Shown here: positions 27,473 to 37,051 of the stretch, piece by piece
Layout: every line of letters starts with the position of its first letter
Position numbering within the stretch: position 1 is the first letter of the stretch
Source: Actinomycetes bacterium
GTDB taxonomy: Bacteria > Actinomycetota > Actinomycetes > Propionibacteriales > Nocardioidaceae
Reading direction: 5' to 3'
NCBI GenBank assembly: GCA_030432975.1
Contig: JAUILS010000003.1
Coordinates: 1-47,787 of the forward strand
DNA: 47,787 nucleotides
The notes under the pieces: model-generated
Database searches by the model: none
What the model saw: only the letters and a program-made list of their open reading frames with translations
What the model was told of the DNA's origin: nothing
Program-made: the position numbers and the translations under genes

Positions 27473-28465
27473 TCAGGGGACGAGGACGACCTTCCCCGCG
27501 GCCTTGCCGCGGTGGACGAAGTCGAGGGCGTCGGCGGCGTCGCGCAGGTCGTACGCCGCCTCGACCGACGGCCGGACCTGCCCGGCCTCGGCCAGGCGCA
27601 GGACGGTCGCGAGGTCCTCGCGCTTCGGCGTCGCGAACAGCGGGCGGAGCCGCTGCCGGACGAACGGGGAGAGCACCGCGGCGGCAGCGAAGCGGCGCAT
27701 CCCGGTGAGGGTGCGGGGGTCACCGCCGCCGACGACGACATAGCTGCCGCCCCGGGCCGCGAGCCGCCGCGCCTGACGCAGCGGGATCCGGCCGGCGAGG
27801 TCGACGACGACGTCGAAGCCGCGGAGGGCGGCGACGTCCACGGTCGTGTAGTCGACGACGTGGTCGGCGCCGAGGGACCGGACCAGGTCGACGTTGCGGG
27901 TGGAGCAGACCCCGGTGACCTCGGCTCCGCGGGCCTTGGCGAGCTGGACGACGAACGAGCCGACGCCGCCGGAGGCACCGACCACCAGCACCCGCGTGGC
28001 GCCGGCGATGTCGGTCAGCCCGGCCACGCGGAGCGCCTGCAGGGCGGTCACGGCGGCGGTCGGGGTGGCGGCGGCCTCCTCGAAGGAGAGCCCGGCCGGC
28101 TTGGCGAGCAGGGACGACGCCGACGCGACGGCGTACTCCGCGAAGGCGCCGGTGGCCCAGCCGACCACGTCGTCGCCGGGCCGCCACGCGGTGACGCTGG
28201 CGCCGACGGCCACGACGGTGCCGGCGACGTCGGTGCCGGGGACGGGCCGCTTCGGGCGGGTGGCGCCGTAGGACAACCGAGCGGCGTAAGGCAGGCCCGC
28301 GACGGCGAGCCCGTCGCCACGGTTGAGGCCGGCGGCGCGGACCCGGACCAGGACCTCGTCGTCGGCAGGAGTCGGCAGCGGCACCTCGCGCTGCTGCAGC
28401 TCGGCGGGCGAGCCGTAGCGGTCGAGATGGGCCGCGCGGACGGTGGTGGGGAGCTGTGTCGTCAT
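27473..28465 (-). CDS. Zinc-less medium-chain dehydrogenase/quinone reductase family
   Basis: VRAAHLDRYGSPAELQQREVPLPTPADDEVLVRVRAAGLNRGDG, VVGASGGVGSFVVQLAKARGAEVTGV. Confidence 0.85.
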   Translation of the reverse strand: MTTQLPTTVRAAHLDRYGSPAELQQREVPLPTPADDEVLVRVRAAGLNRGDGLAVAGLPYAARLSYGATRPKRPVPGTDVAGTVVAVGASVTAWRPGDDVVGWATGAFAEYAVASASSLLAKPAGLSFEEAAATPTAAVTALQALRVAGLTDIAGATRVLVVGASGGVGSFVVQLAKARGAEVTGVCSTRNVDLVRSLGADHVVDYTTVDVAALRGFDVVVDLAGRIPLRQARRLAARGGSYVVVGGGDPRTLTGMRRFAAAAVLSPFVRQRLRPLFATPKREDLATVLRLAEAGQVRPSVEAAYDLRDAADALDFVHRGKAAGKVVLVP

Positions 28466-28581
28466 GTCCCCGACGCTAGGAACCAGCGGGGGTCGCGGTC
28501 TTGGCATCCGCGGCCGGTTCATTGACCGTTGCGGCCACGGGTGGTTGACGGACGGCCTGACTCTTGGTGTGGTGGGTCCCG

Positions 28582-30015
28582 ATGCGAAGCCGCGGAGGGA
28601 CCGTCGTCGCCTGGCTGGTCCTGGCGGCGCTCGCGTTCAGCGTCGGCACCTCAGCGGCTCTCGCTGCCCCCGAGGGGTCGATCGAGGACTTCGTCGCGAC
28701 CGAGCTGCCGGCGTCCGGCGCGCCCGGCGTCGCGTACGCCGTCGTGACCGACGGGCAGGTCGCCGACGTCCGAGGGCACGGCGTGGTCGAGCAGGGGACC
28801 GACACCGCGATCACCGCGGACACGCCCTTCGTGATCGGCTCGATCTCGAAGAGCTTCACGGCGCTCGCCGTGATGCAGCTGGTCGAGGCGGGCCAGGTCG
28901 ACCTGGACACCGGGATCGGGGAGTACCTCGACGAGTTCGCCGGCCAGCCGGCCGGGGACGCCACGCTCCGTCAGCTGCTGAGCCACACCAGCGGCTACTC
29001 CACCATGCAGGGCAACTCGACGCACGCCGACGGCGAGGGAGGCGACGACGAGCTGGCGCAGCGGGTCGAGGGGCTCGCGACCACCGCGCCGGCCCACTCC
29101 GCGGGCGAGCGGTGGGACTACTCCAACGCCAACTACCTGATCCTCGGCCGGCTGCTCGAGGTGGCGAGCGGGGAGTCGTTCCAGGACTACGTCACCACCC
29201 ACATCCTCGAGCCCGTGAGGATGGCCCACACCTTCGTCGCCGACAGAGAGACCCACGAGGGCGTCGCCGTCGGGCACACTCCGTGGTTCGGCAGCAAGCG
29301 GCCGGTCGAGGACGGCCCGACCGGAGGGGGGATGGCGCCCGCCGGCGGGATCGTGGCCAGCGCGGGCGACATGGCGCTCTACCTCCAGATGATGATGAAC
29401 GGCGAGGACGACCTGGTCACCGCCGACACCAAGGCGCTGATGATGCGGCCGGCCGGCGCCGCGTCGCCGGCGTACGGCCTGGGCTGGAACGTCGACGTCG
29501 CCGGCGGGACCGTCTGGCACGACGGCACCACCCCCGGGGTCGAGACCCTCGCCACGATGGTCCCCGGCGAGCAGAGCGCCGCCGTGGTCCTCGTCAACGC
29601 CGGGAGCGGCCTGGGGCTGGGCGAGACGGTGGAGCTGCGCAACGGCATCGTCGCCCGTGCCCTGGGACTGGACTATGCGGGCGAGGGGTCTGCGTGGTCG
29701 CGGCAGCTGCTCTTCTGGTTCGTCGTGCTCTCGCCCGTGTTCTACCTGCTGTGCATGGTGTGGGCCTGGCGTCACCGCGAGGCGATCCGCGCCAAGGAAG
29801 GCTTCTCGGGCCTGTTCAGCCTGTGGTTCCCGCTGCTCACCACCGCCGCCGCTGCCTGGGTGATGCTCGTGCTGGTGCCGCGCCTCTTCGGCGCCCCGCT
29901 CGGCACGATCTGGCTCTTCTCCCCCGACCTCGCGCTCGGCCTGGTCGCGTGTGGCGTCAGCGGGCTGCTGTGGGCGGTGTTCAGGCTGGGGGTGGCCTAC
30001 TCCGGGCGAGGGTGA
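28582..30015 (+). CDS. Serine hydrolase, beta-lactamase/penicillin-binding family, with C-terminal TMs
   Basis: PFVIGSISKSFTALAVMQL (SxxK), YSNANYLILGRLLE (YxN), WHDGTTPG. Confidence 0.85.
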   Translation: MRSRGGTVVAWLVLAALAFSVGTSAALAAPEGSIEDFVATELPASGAPGVAYAVVTDGQVADVRGHGVVEQGTDTAITADTPFVIGSISKSFTALAVMQLVEAGQVDLDTGIGEYLDEFAGQPAGDATLRQLLSHTSGYSTMQGNSTHADGEGGDDELAQRVEGLATTAPAHSAGERWDYSNANYLILGRLLEVASGESFQDYVTTHILEPVRMAHTFVADRETHEGVAVGHTPWFGSKRPVEDGPTGGGMAPAGGIVASAGDMALYLQMMMNGEDDLVTADTKALMMRPAGAASPAYGLGWNVDVAGGTVWHDGTTPGVETLATMVPGEQSAAVVLVNAGSGLGLGETVELRNGIVARALGLDYAGEGSAWSRQLLFWFVVLSPVFYLLCMVWAWRHREAIRAKEGFSGLFSLWFPLLTTAAAAWVMLVLVPRLFGAPLGTIWLFSPDLALGLVACGVSGLLWAVFRLGVAYSGRG

Positions 30016-30071
30016 GCACGCCTGTGATGCAATGCGGGCTCAAGGCTCGGTGACTTGAGAAGGGGACTCGC

Positions 30072-31550
30072 GTGACGCAGCCGCAGGCAGATTGGTATCC
30101 GGACCCACAGAATCCCGACCGGTTCCGCTATTGGGACGGCCAGAAGTGGACGGATCACTTCGCCCCGCGCAAGGCCCAGCCTGTGGAGCCGGTTCAGCCA
30201 CAGGTCGCGCCTCCCCAGGCAGCCTCAGGCACGCCCCCCGTCGCGAAGGCGAAAGTGCCCATGTTCGGCGCCAGGAACGTCGCACGGCAACAGGCCGAGG
30301 AGCTGGAGCACCTGCGGGCAGAGATGGGTCGCCTCGGGCAGCTAGACGCCGTCGAACTGCAGGAAACCAAGGCGCGCATGCGGGAGGAGATCGCCGAGCT
30401 TCATCGGCACCACGCCGAGCAGCGGAACGCCCTGGAGGCCGAACTGGCCGACCTTCGGCAACGTGTCGCCGTGACTCAGGAGGAAGACATCCTTCAGGAG
30501 ATCGGCATCTACCAGTACCGGCATCCACTCGACGACTCCGTTGCCTACCGGGACCAGTTGAAGAAGCTGCAGGCGCGGATCAAGTCCATGGCGACCAAGG
30601 ACGGTGGGGCGATTCAAGCCACGAGCAGCTGGCAGGTCAATGGCTCAGCCTCCGAGGGTCGGAAGATGGTCCGAGACTTCTCGAAGCTGATGCTGCGCGC
30701 CTACAACGCCGAGGCCGACAACCTGTCCCGGGCCATGAAGCCCTACAAGCTCGCGACGGCGATCGACCGACTCGACAAGGTCGCCTTCACGATCGAGCGG
30801 CTCGGCAAGACCATGTCCATTCGCGTGTCGCCGGAGTATCACCAGCTGCGGATCCGCGAGCTCGAGCTCGCGGCCGACTACCAAGAGATGCTGGCGCGAG
30901 AGAAGGAAAGGGCCCGAGAGGAGCGCGAACGACTGCGCGAGCAGCGCAAGTTCGAGCAGGAGATCCAGCGCGAGCGCGAGCGGCTTCAGAAGGAGCAGGC
31001 TCACTACGAGAACGCGCTGGCGGCGCTGGAGGCGAAGGGCGACACCGACGGTGCGGCTCGGATGCGCGAGCAGCTGGACGAGATCGCGAAGGCGGTGGAG
31101 GACGTCGACTACCGAGCCGCCAACCAGCGCGCTGGATACGTCTACGTGATCTCCAACGTCGGCGCCTTCGGCGAGCGGATGATCAAGGTCGGCATGACGA
31201 GACGACTCGAGCCGATGGACCGCATCAAGGAGCTCAGCGACGCCTCCGTCCCCTTCAACTTCGACGTCCACGCGCTGTTCTTCTCTGACGACGCCGTGGA
31301 CATCGAGGCCAAGATGCACGCACGCCTCGCGGATCGCCGCGTCAACATGGTCAACCTTCGGCGTGAGTTCTTCTACGCCACTCCCGCGGATGCCCGGGAC
31401 CTTCTCCAGGAGTTGGCCGGTGAGTTGCTTCAGTTCGACGAGCTGCCGGAGGCGATCGAGTTCCACCAGAGCCAGAGCGCCCGGGCGAGCGAGGGCGACG
31501 ACTCATCCGACTCTGAGCCGGCGGCGGCTCCCGGGGACAGCGCCGACTGA
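30072..31550 (+). CDS. DUF2510 + coiled-coil + DUF4041 + GIY-YIG-like (T5orf172/Mug113) protein
   Basis: N-terminus WYPDPQNPDRFRYWDGQKWTDHF; long charged coiled coil; C-terminus GYVYVISNVGAFGERMIKVGMTRRLEPMDRIKELSDASVPFNFDVHALFFSDDAVDIEAKMHARLADRRVNMVNLRREFFYA. Confidence 0.8.
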   Translation: MTQPQADWYPDPQNPDRFRYWDGQKWTDHFAPRKAQPVEPVQPQVAPPQAASGTPPVAKAKVPMFGARNVARQQAEELEHLRAEMGRLGQLDAVELQETKARMREEIAELHRHHAEQRNALEAELADLRQRVAVTQEEDILQEIGIYQYRHPLDDSVAYRDQLKKLQARIKSMATKDGGAIQATSSWQVNGSASEGRKMVRDFSKLMLRAYNAEADNLSRAMKPYKLATAIDRLDKVAFTIERLGKTMSIRVSPEYHQLRIRELELAADYQEMLAREKERAREERERLREQRKFEQEIQRERERLQKEQAHYENALAALEAKGDTDGAARMREQLDEIAKAVEDVDYRAANQRAGYVYVISNVGAFGERMIKVGMTRRLEPMDRIKELSDASVPFNFDVHALFFSDDAVDIEAKMHARLADRRVNMVNLRREFFYATPADARDLLQELAGELLQFDELPEAIEFHQSQSARASEGDDSSDSEPAAAPGDSAD

Positions 31551-31639
31551 CGTGGCCAGCGTGCGCTTGGATAGGGATCTCACCGGATCCTTACGCAAGG
31601 CCACGTCGTACATAGGGATCCGCGGACCCGGATGCGGAC

Positions 31640-32059
31640 CTACGCAGCCGAGCGGTCCCCGGGCTGGCGGGCGAGCCTGATCGCGACCAGGGCGACGAGC
31701 ACGGTGACGACGCCGAGCACCCATCGCTCGAACCAGTGGTCGGAGGTGAGGTTGCCGACGGTGTTGAGGATCATGAACCCCGCGATCACCCAGGTCAGCG
31801 TGCCGGCGATGCGGGTGGCGCCCCACGCCGCCCACCGGACGCCGCCGCGGGCCAGCAGCACGGCCGCCATCGACAGCAGCACCAGCGACTGCAGCCCCGC
31901 CGCCACGCGGTAGCCCCCGGTCAGGACGCCGTCCGCGGTCGCGGCCCGCCCGCCGAGGACCGCGTCGCCCCAGGGCGCGCCCAGGGCGAGCGCGACCTGG
32001 AAGGCGGCGACGGCGGTCAGCAGCGTGGCCGCGATGACCGCGGCGGTGGTCCGGCTCAT
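31640..32059 (-). CDS. Small integral membrane protein
   Basis: 139 aa, about four hydrophobic segments. Confidence 0.65.
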   Translation of the reverse strand: MSRTTAAVIAATLLTAVAAFQVALALGAPWGDAVLGGRAATADGVLTGGYRVAAGLQSLVLLSMAAVLLARGGVRWAAWGATRIAGTLTWVIAGFMILNTVGNLTSDHWFERWVLGVVTVLVALVAIRLARQPGDRSAA

Positions 32060-32065
32060 GCCTCC

Positions 32066-35000
32066 TTAGTCAAGCAGCCCGTCGAGCGCGCGGCCGACCA
32101 GGTCCGCCCGCTCCTCGGCCGTGGCCAGCTGCTCGAGCCCGAAGCCGAGCAGCAGGGTGTCCTCGGTCGAGGTGGCGGCGTAGGACTGGAAGAGCACCTC
32201 GCCGATCACCCAGGTGCCGGAGTTCGGCGGCGAGCCGGCGGGCGGGCCCCCGGGGGTCCACACGCTGGTCGGGCCCTCGAACCCGTCGGCGTCGGCCACG
32301 CCGTCGACCACCACGCGGGTGTCGTCGACGAACACGCCGACCCCGCCGGTGCCCGGGTCGGTGACATAGCTGATCGACACCTCGACCGGGCCGCTGAAGC
32401 CGCTCAGGTCGTAGGACACGTCGGTCCAGCCCGGCGTGCTGTCGAGGATCGCGTTCCAGTCACCGGTGGCGCCGGAGCCGTTGCAGTCCTCACCGAGGTA
32501 CGTCGTCAGGAACGGGTGCTGCGCCAGCAGGAACGAGCCCACGCCGTCGCACTCGGTGGGCGAGTCCGTCGACGTCAGGCCGCCCGACTCCGGCAGCGTC
32601 GTCCAGTCGCTGCCACCCGCCGAACGAGCCTCCACGATCACGAAGTCGTAGCCCGGCTCGATGTCGGCGGACAGCTGGAAGTCCAGCGAGGCCGCACTCC
32701 CGGCGGGGATGTCGACCGTCCGGGTGAGCCGCATGTAGGACGCGTCGGCGTGCACCACGCCGGCGTACTGCGTGCCCTCGATCGGGGCGAACGGGCTGCC
32801 CTCCTCGAGCGGGTACTGCGCGGCGCCCTGGCTGGCGAACTGCGGGAACTCGCCGACCGGCAGCACGTCGCTCGTCGGCTGCAGCGAGCCCGCCTCGTCG
32901 AGCGGGTTGTCGCCCTCGACCACCGGACCGCCGAGCGTGCCGGCGAAGCCGTTGATCGGGTCGGCGATGCCGGCGACTCCGGTCGGGTCGGCGATGTCGG
33001 TGCGGTTGAAGGCGCCGAGGTAGTACTGCCGGAAGTCGTCGGCCAGGATCAGGCAGTCCTCGAAGAAGCCCGCCGTGCTGCCACCCGGCCGCGGGTCGAC
33101 CACGCACTCCGCCGACGGGTCGCCGTTGAGGCCGTAGTAGAGCCCGCCGACCGCGGTGCTGATGCCCGGGAGGCCTTGGTACTGCGCGGTCTCGCCGGCG
33201 TGGATGAGCTTGCCGCCGGCATTGAGGTAGTCGCGGACGGCGATCGTGAGGTACTGCTGCCGCTCGGCGACCGAGATGTCCGGCAGGTCCCCAAACGGCG
33301 TGCTGGTGAGCACGTCCTCGGGGTCCATGGTGATCCGGTTGTCGCCGAGGTACCACAGCACGGCGTCGTAGTGGTCGAGCACGCCGAGGTCGTGGGGCAC
33401 GCCCTGCGCGTCGACGTCCCAGACGTCGGCGGTGTAGCCGGCGTCCTCGACGGCGGCCACGTGCGCGTCGGCGTACTTCGGCGCGGTGGTGCCGGCGGGG
33501 TAGTCCGGGTTGGCGCCGGTGTAGTCCTCGTTGGCGATGATCAGCACGTCGTGACCGGTGTCGGACTCGACCGTGTAGGTGAAGCGGTCGCTGCGCACCC
33601 AGCCGCGGCCGGGCTTGATGCCGCTGAACCACACCTCGACCTCGTCACCGGGCCGGGCCTTGCGGACCGTGCCGCGGAACTCGGCGTAGTAGTCGTCGTT
33701 CTCGTCGCCGTAGCGCTCACCGCCGGCCCACTCGGGCGCGCGGGTGGTGCGGATCCGGCCGTCGTCGATGCGGTAGCGCATCCGCAGCCGCTTGATCGCG
33801 CGCTTCGCGACGACGCCGACGGTCTGCGGGTCGCCGTACGACACGTCGAAGCTGTCGACGACGAAGTCGGGGGCGGTCAGCCCGATCGCGGACTTCGGGT
33901 CGTCGGGGTCGGCCGCCGACGCGGCGACCGACAGCGCGAACGGGATGTTCTTCTCGAACTCCGCCTGCACGAGGCCCTCGTCGTCGGGGAACTCGAAGCC
34001 GCTGCCGCAGTCCTCGGCCACCCACTCGTCGTCGGGGATCGAGTCGGAGACCCGCTCACAGGTCGACATCTCGGGGGTGAAGCCGAGGGTGCCGAAGAGC
34101 TCGGTCATGTGGGTGTCGGTGTCGCCGTTGGTGGTGTAGAGCTCGGCGGAGATGTCGGGGTCGTAGTCCGGCACGGCCGGGTTGGCGTCGTCACCGGCGA
34201 GGGCCTCGTAGATGACGTCGTCGGGGGTCGGGGTCGCGACCTGCCAGCCGGTGCCATAGAGCAGCAGCTCGGCGGCGGAGTGGTAGTTGACGAAGAACTC
34301 GAAGCCGACGCGGCCCATGAACGCCTCGAGCGCCTGCGACTCGGGCTCGGAGTTGGGGCCGGGGCCGCGGTAGGTCTGGCTGCCCGGGTTGGGCGAGGAG
34401 CCCTCGTTGTCGTAGCCCCACTTGGTGGCGTAGTTGCGGTTGGGGTCGACGCCGTCGGCCGGGGTGATCGTGCCGTCTCCGTCGTTGTCGCGGAGGTTCT
34501 TGCGCCACAGCCGCTGGCCGGGCTCGAAGGTGTAGTCGTAGCCGTCGGGGTTGGCGACCGGGACGAACCACAGCTCGTTCTTCTTCAGCAGCCGCGTGAT
34601 CTCTTTGTCCTTGCCGTAGCCGTCGACGAGGTAGAGCATCAGCCGCCGGGTCATCTCCGGGGTGATCCACTCACGGGCGTGCTGGGCGCTGAGGTAGAGC
34701 ACCGACGGCTTCTTGCCGTCGCGCTGCTGGCGGGCGTTCTTGCTGACCTTGAGCGCGATGATGTCCTGGCCCTGCACGGTCTGGCCGATGGTGACGAGCT
34801 TGGTGATCTTGCGGTTGGCCTTGGCGACCGCTTCGTACTGCTCCTTGAGGCCGCCGGGGCCGGAGTACTTGCTCCACACGGTGAAGCCCTCGGCCGCGAG
34901 CGCGGTGGCGCGCTGGGCGACGGTCTGCCCGTCGACCTTCTTGGTGCGGACGTCGATGCCCTGGCGGCGCAGCTGCGCGGCCTCCTTGGTGCTGAGCACC

Positions 35001-35248
35001 GTCTCGAGCTTGATCAGCGCCTTCTCGTCGCCGGCCGCGCCGGGCACCCGGCTGAGGCTGAGGTCGTGGCGGTCGACGCCGAGGTCGACCACCGCCTCGA
35101 GCTCGGCCGGCGTCAGCTCGCCGACGTAGACGTCGAGCCGGTCGCGCGAGGTCTCGGGGGCGGCCGTGGCGGCGCCGCCTCCCGTCGCGGCCAGCAGGCC
35201 GAAGGAGAGAGCGGTGGCGCTCAGGATGGACAACAAGGCACGGCGCAT
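32066..35248 (-). CDS. Secreted M14 zinc carboxypeptidase with long C-terminal region
   Basis: Signal peptide MRRALLSILSATALSFGLLAATGGGAATAA; HAREWITPE (HxxE), DPNRNYATKWG, NYHSAAELLLYGTGW. Confidence 0.9.
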   Translation of the reverse strand: MRRALLSILSATALSFGLLAATGGGAATAAPETSRDRLDVYVGELTPAELEAVVDLGVDRHDLSLSRVPGAAGDEKALIKLETVLSTKEAAQLRRQGIDVRTKKVDGQTVAQRATALAAEGFTVWSKYSGPGGLKEQYEAVAKANRKITKLVTIGQTVQGQDIIALKVSKNARQQRDGKKPSVLYLSAQHAREWITPEMTRRLMLYLVDGYGKDKEITRLLKKNELWFVPVANPDGYDYTFEPGQRLWRKNLRDNDGDGTITPADGVDPNRNYATKWGYDNEGSSPNPGSQTYRGPGPNSEPESQALEAFMGRVGFEFFVNYHSAAELLLYGTGWQVATPTPDDVIYEALAGDDANPAVPDYDPDISAELYTTNGDTDTHMTELFGTLGFTPEMSTCERVSDSIPDDEWVAEDCGSGFEFPDDEGLVQAEFEKNIPFALSVAASAADPDDPKSAIGLTAPDFVVDSFDVSYGDPQTVGVVAKRAIKRLRMRYRIDDGRIRTTRAPEWAGGERYGDENDDYYAEFRGTVRKARPGDEVEVWFSGIKPGRGWVRSDRFTYTVESDTGHDVLIIANEDYTGANPDYPAGTTAPKYADAHVAAVEDAGYTADVWDVDAQGVPHDLGVLDHYDAVLWYLGDNRITMDPEDVLTSTPFGDLPDISVAERQQYLTIAVRDYLNAGGKLIHAGETAQYQGLPGISTAVGGLYYGLNGDPSAECVVDPRPGGSTAGFFEDCLILADDFRQYYLGAFNRTDIADPTGVAGIADPINGFAGTLGGPVVEGDNPLDEAGSLQPTSDVLPVGEFPQFASQGAAQYPLEEGSPFAPIEGTQYAGVVHADASYMRLTRTVDIPAGSAASLDFQLSADIEPGYDFVIVEARSAGGSDWTTLPESGGLTSTDSPTECDGVGSFLLAQHPFLTTYLGEDCNGSGATGDWNAILDSTPGWTDVSYDLSGFSGPVEVSISYVTDPGTGGVGVFVDDTRVVVDGVADADGFEGPTSVWTPGGPPAGSPPNSGTWVIGEVLFQSYAATSTEDTLLLGFGLEQLATAEERADLVGRALDGLLD

Positions 35249-35424
35249 GTGAGCCCCCGATGTGCTCGGCCGGCGCGGTCTGCCGGCGCAGATGGGTGTC
35301 GCTGGTGGCAGTCCACCCAACATGGTGGAGCCGTCGCGGGCTGTCAAGGGCGGCCACGATCGCTAGGGTGATCGGACCTGCGGCCGACGACCCGACCCGA
35401 TCAGCCCGACCGAGAGGCGGCGAC

Positions 35425-36429
35425 GTGAGCAGCGTGCGGAGCTCAGTGGTGCGGGTGATCGCGCGCGTGGCGAGCGCCCCGGAGGGCCCGGAGTCGTTGC
35501 TGGCGAGCATCGGCCTGGGGCCGGTCGCAGACCCGCTCGAGGCGTCGCGCGAGCTGGTGTCGGAGTCGGCGTACTACGACCTGATCGAGCGCGCGGCGCT
35601 GCCCGATGACCACGGCCTGCCCTACCGCTATGCCGAGCTGCTCGACCCCGACGACTTCAGCGCCCTCGGCATCGGCCTCAAGACCGCGCCGACGCTCCGG
35701 GAGTCGCTGCACCGGCTGGTGCGCTACATCCTGCTGCTCAGCGACACGCTGGAGTACTCCCTGGTCGACGAGCCCGGGAGTACGCCGACCCTGCTGCTGG
35801 TCCGGCCGGCCCACCGGCGCGGCGCCCAGCTGGCCAACGAGTGCGCGCTCGCTGCTGTCGTCACCATGCTTCGCGCGGCCGCCGGGCGTCGGGTGGTGCC
35901 GCGGGGGGTGTCCTTCGCGCACCCCCGGCCGTCGTCCATCACCGAGGCGCACTCCTTCTTCGGCTGCCCGGTCTCCTTCGACGCCGGCCGCAACGCGTTG
36001 GAGCTCGACGATGCTCTGCTGTCGACGCGGGCCCGGCTGGCCGACCAGGGGTTGTCGTCGTTCCTCGAGGCCCACCTGGAGCAACTCCGCTCCGAGCAGG
36101 CCGAGCGATCCCTCGTCGAGTCGGTGCACGCGACGATCACCGACCTGCTGCCCGACGGGCTGCCGAAGAAGGCGGTCATCGCCCGCCGGTTGGGGATCAG
36201 CGAGCGCACCCTCCACCGCCGCCTCGCCGAGGACGGCGAGTCCTTCCAGTCCCTCACCACCCGCGCCCGCCGCGAGGCTGCCGAGGCGCTGCTCGCCGAC
36301 TCGCGGCACTCACTCGCCGAGGTCGCCTTCCTCACCGGGTTCGCCGACCAGAGCTCGTTCCAGCGGGCCTTCAAGGGGTGGACCGGTCTGACGCCGCTGG
36401 GGTTCCGCGAGTCGTCCGCAGGCGCCTGA
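35425..36429 (+). CDS. AraC family regulator with arabinose-binding-like N-terminal domain
   Basis: VIARRLGISERTLHRRLAEDGESFQSLTTRARREAAEALLADSRHSLAEVAFLTGFADQSSFQRAFKGWTGLTPLGFR; start GTG 35425. Confidence 0.88.
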   Translation: MSSVRSSVVRVIARVASAPEGPESLLASIGLGPVADPLEASRELVSESAYYDLIERAALPDDHGLPYRYAELLDPDDFSALGIGLKTAPTLRESLHRLVRYILLLSDTLEYSLVDEPGSTPTLLLVRPAHRRGAQLANECALAAVVTMLRAAAGRRVVPRGVSFAHPRPSSITEAHSFFGCPVSFDAGRNALELDDALLSTRARLADQGLSSFLEAHLEQLRSEQAERSLVESVHATITDLLPDGLPKKAVIARRLGISERTLHRRLAEDGESFQSLTTRARREAAEALLADSRHSLAEVAFLTGFADQSSFQRAFKGWTGLTPLGFRESSAGA

Positions 36430-36447
36430 CGGGGCCGGCGGTGCTCG

Positions 36448-36843
36448 TCACCAGCCGAGCTGGCGCAGACGTGCGTCGCCGATGCCGAAGTGGTGCCCCA
36501 CCTCGTGCACGACCGTCCGCCGCACCTGGTCGGCCACCTCCGCCTCGGTGTCGCAGATGCGACAGATCGCGCGGCGGAAGATGGTGATCCGGTCGGGCAG
36601 CGCTCCGGCGTACGACGTGGTCCGCCGCGTCAGCGGGACGCCTTGGTAGAGCCCCAGGAGACCCGGCCGCCCCGCCTCGTGCTGCACCGTGACCGCCACG
36701 TTGCTCATCAGCCCGCCCAGATCCTCGGGAAGCCCGTCGAGTGCCTCGCTCACCAGCTCTTCGAAGCGGTCCGGGTCGATGTCGATCACGGTTCCAGTGT
36801 TGCTCGCGGGGCCAGGGAGGCCCCGAGGGGCGACGCCCTCCAT
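36448..36843 (-). CDS. Zincin-like metallopeptidase family protein
   Basis: VIDIDPDRFEELVSEALDGLPEDL...GVPLTRR...PDRITIFRRAI...VVHEVGHHFGIGDARL (HExxH). Confidence 0.85.
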   Translation of the reverse strand: MEGVAPRGLPGPASNTGTVIDIDPDRFEELVSEALDGLPEDLGGLMSNVAVTVQHEAGRPGLLGLYQGVPLTRRTTSYAGALPDRITIFRRAICRICDTEAEVADQVRRTVVHEVGHHFGIGDARLRQLGW

Positions 36844-36909
36844 CGCGTTCGGCCGCCGGATACTGCTTGCCGAGCGCCCGAACGGGCCCTCGTGCGTCAA
36901 CGCCGACAC

Positions 36910-37001
36910 CTCACAGACGGACGTACACACCGCCATGTCAGAGAGACCCGCCGCGCGCAGTCGCTCGCGGCGCGGCGTCAATGTGTACGTCCGTCTGTGA
37001 G
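36910..37001. repeat. Perfect 20-nt inverted repeat with 52-nt spacer
   Basis: CTCACAGACGGACGTACACA (36910-36929) and TGTGTACGTCCGTCTGTGAG (36982-37001). Confidence 0.9.
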
Positions 37002-37051
37002 AGCCCGGACCTGTCGAGAGGACGGTCACAGCCGGCGCCACTGCCAGCCGG

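Noticed and set aside
31736-35371. 1211-aa plus-strand ORF
   Set aside because: Antisense shadow of the M14 carboxypeptidase gene; no recognisable domains.
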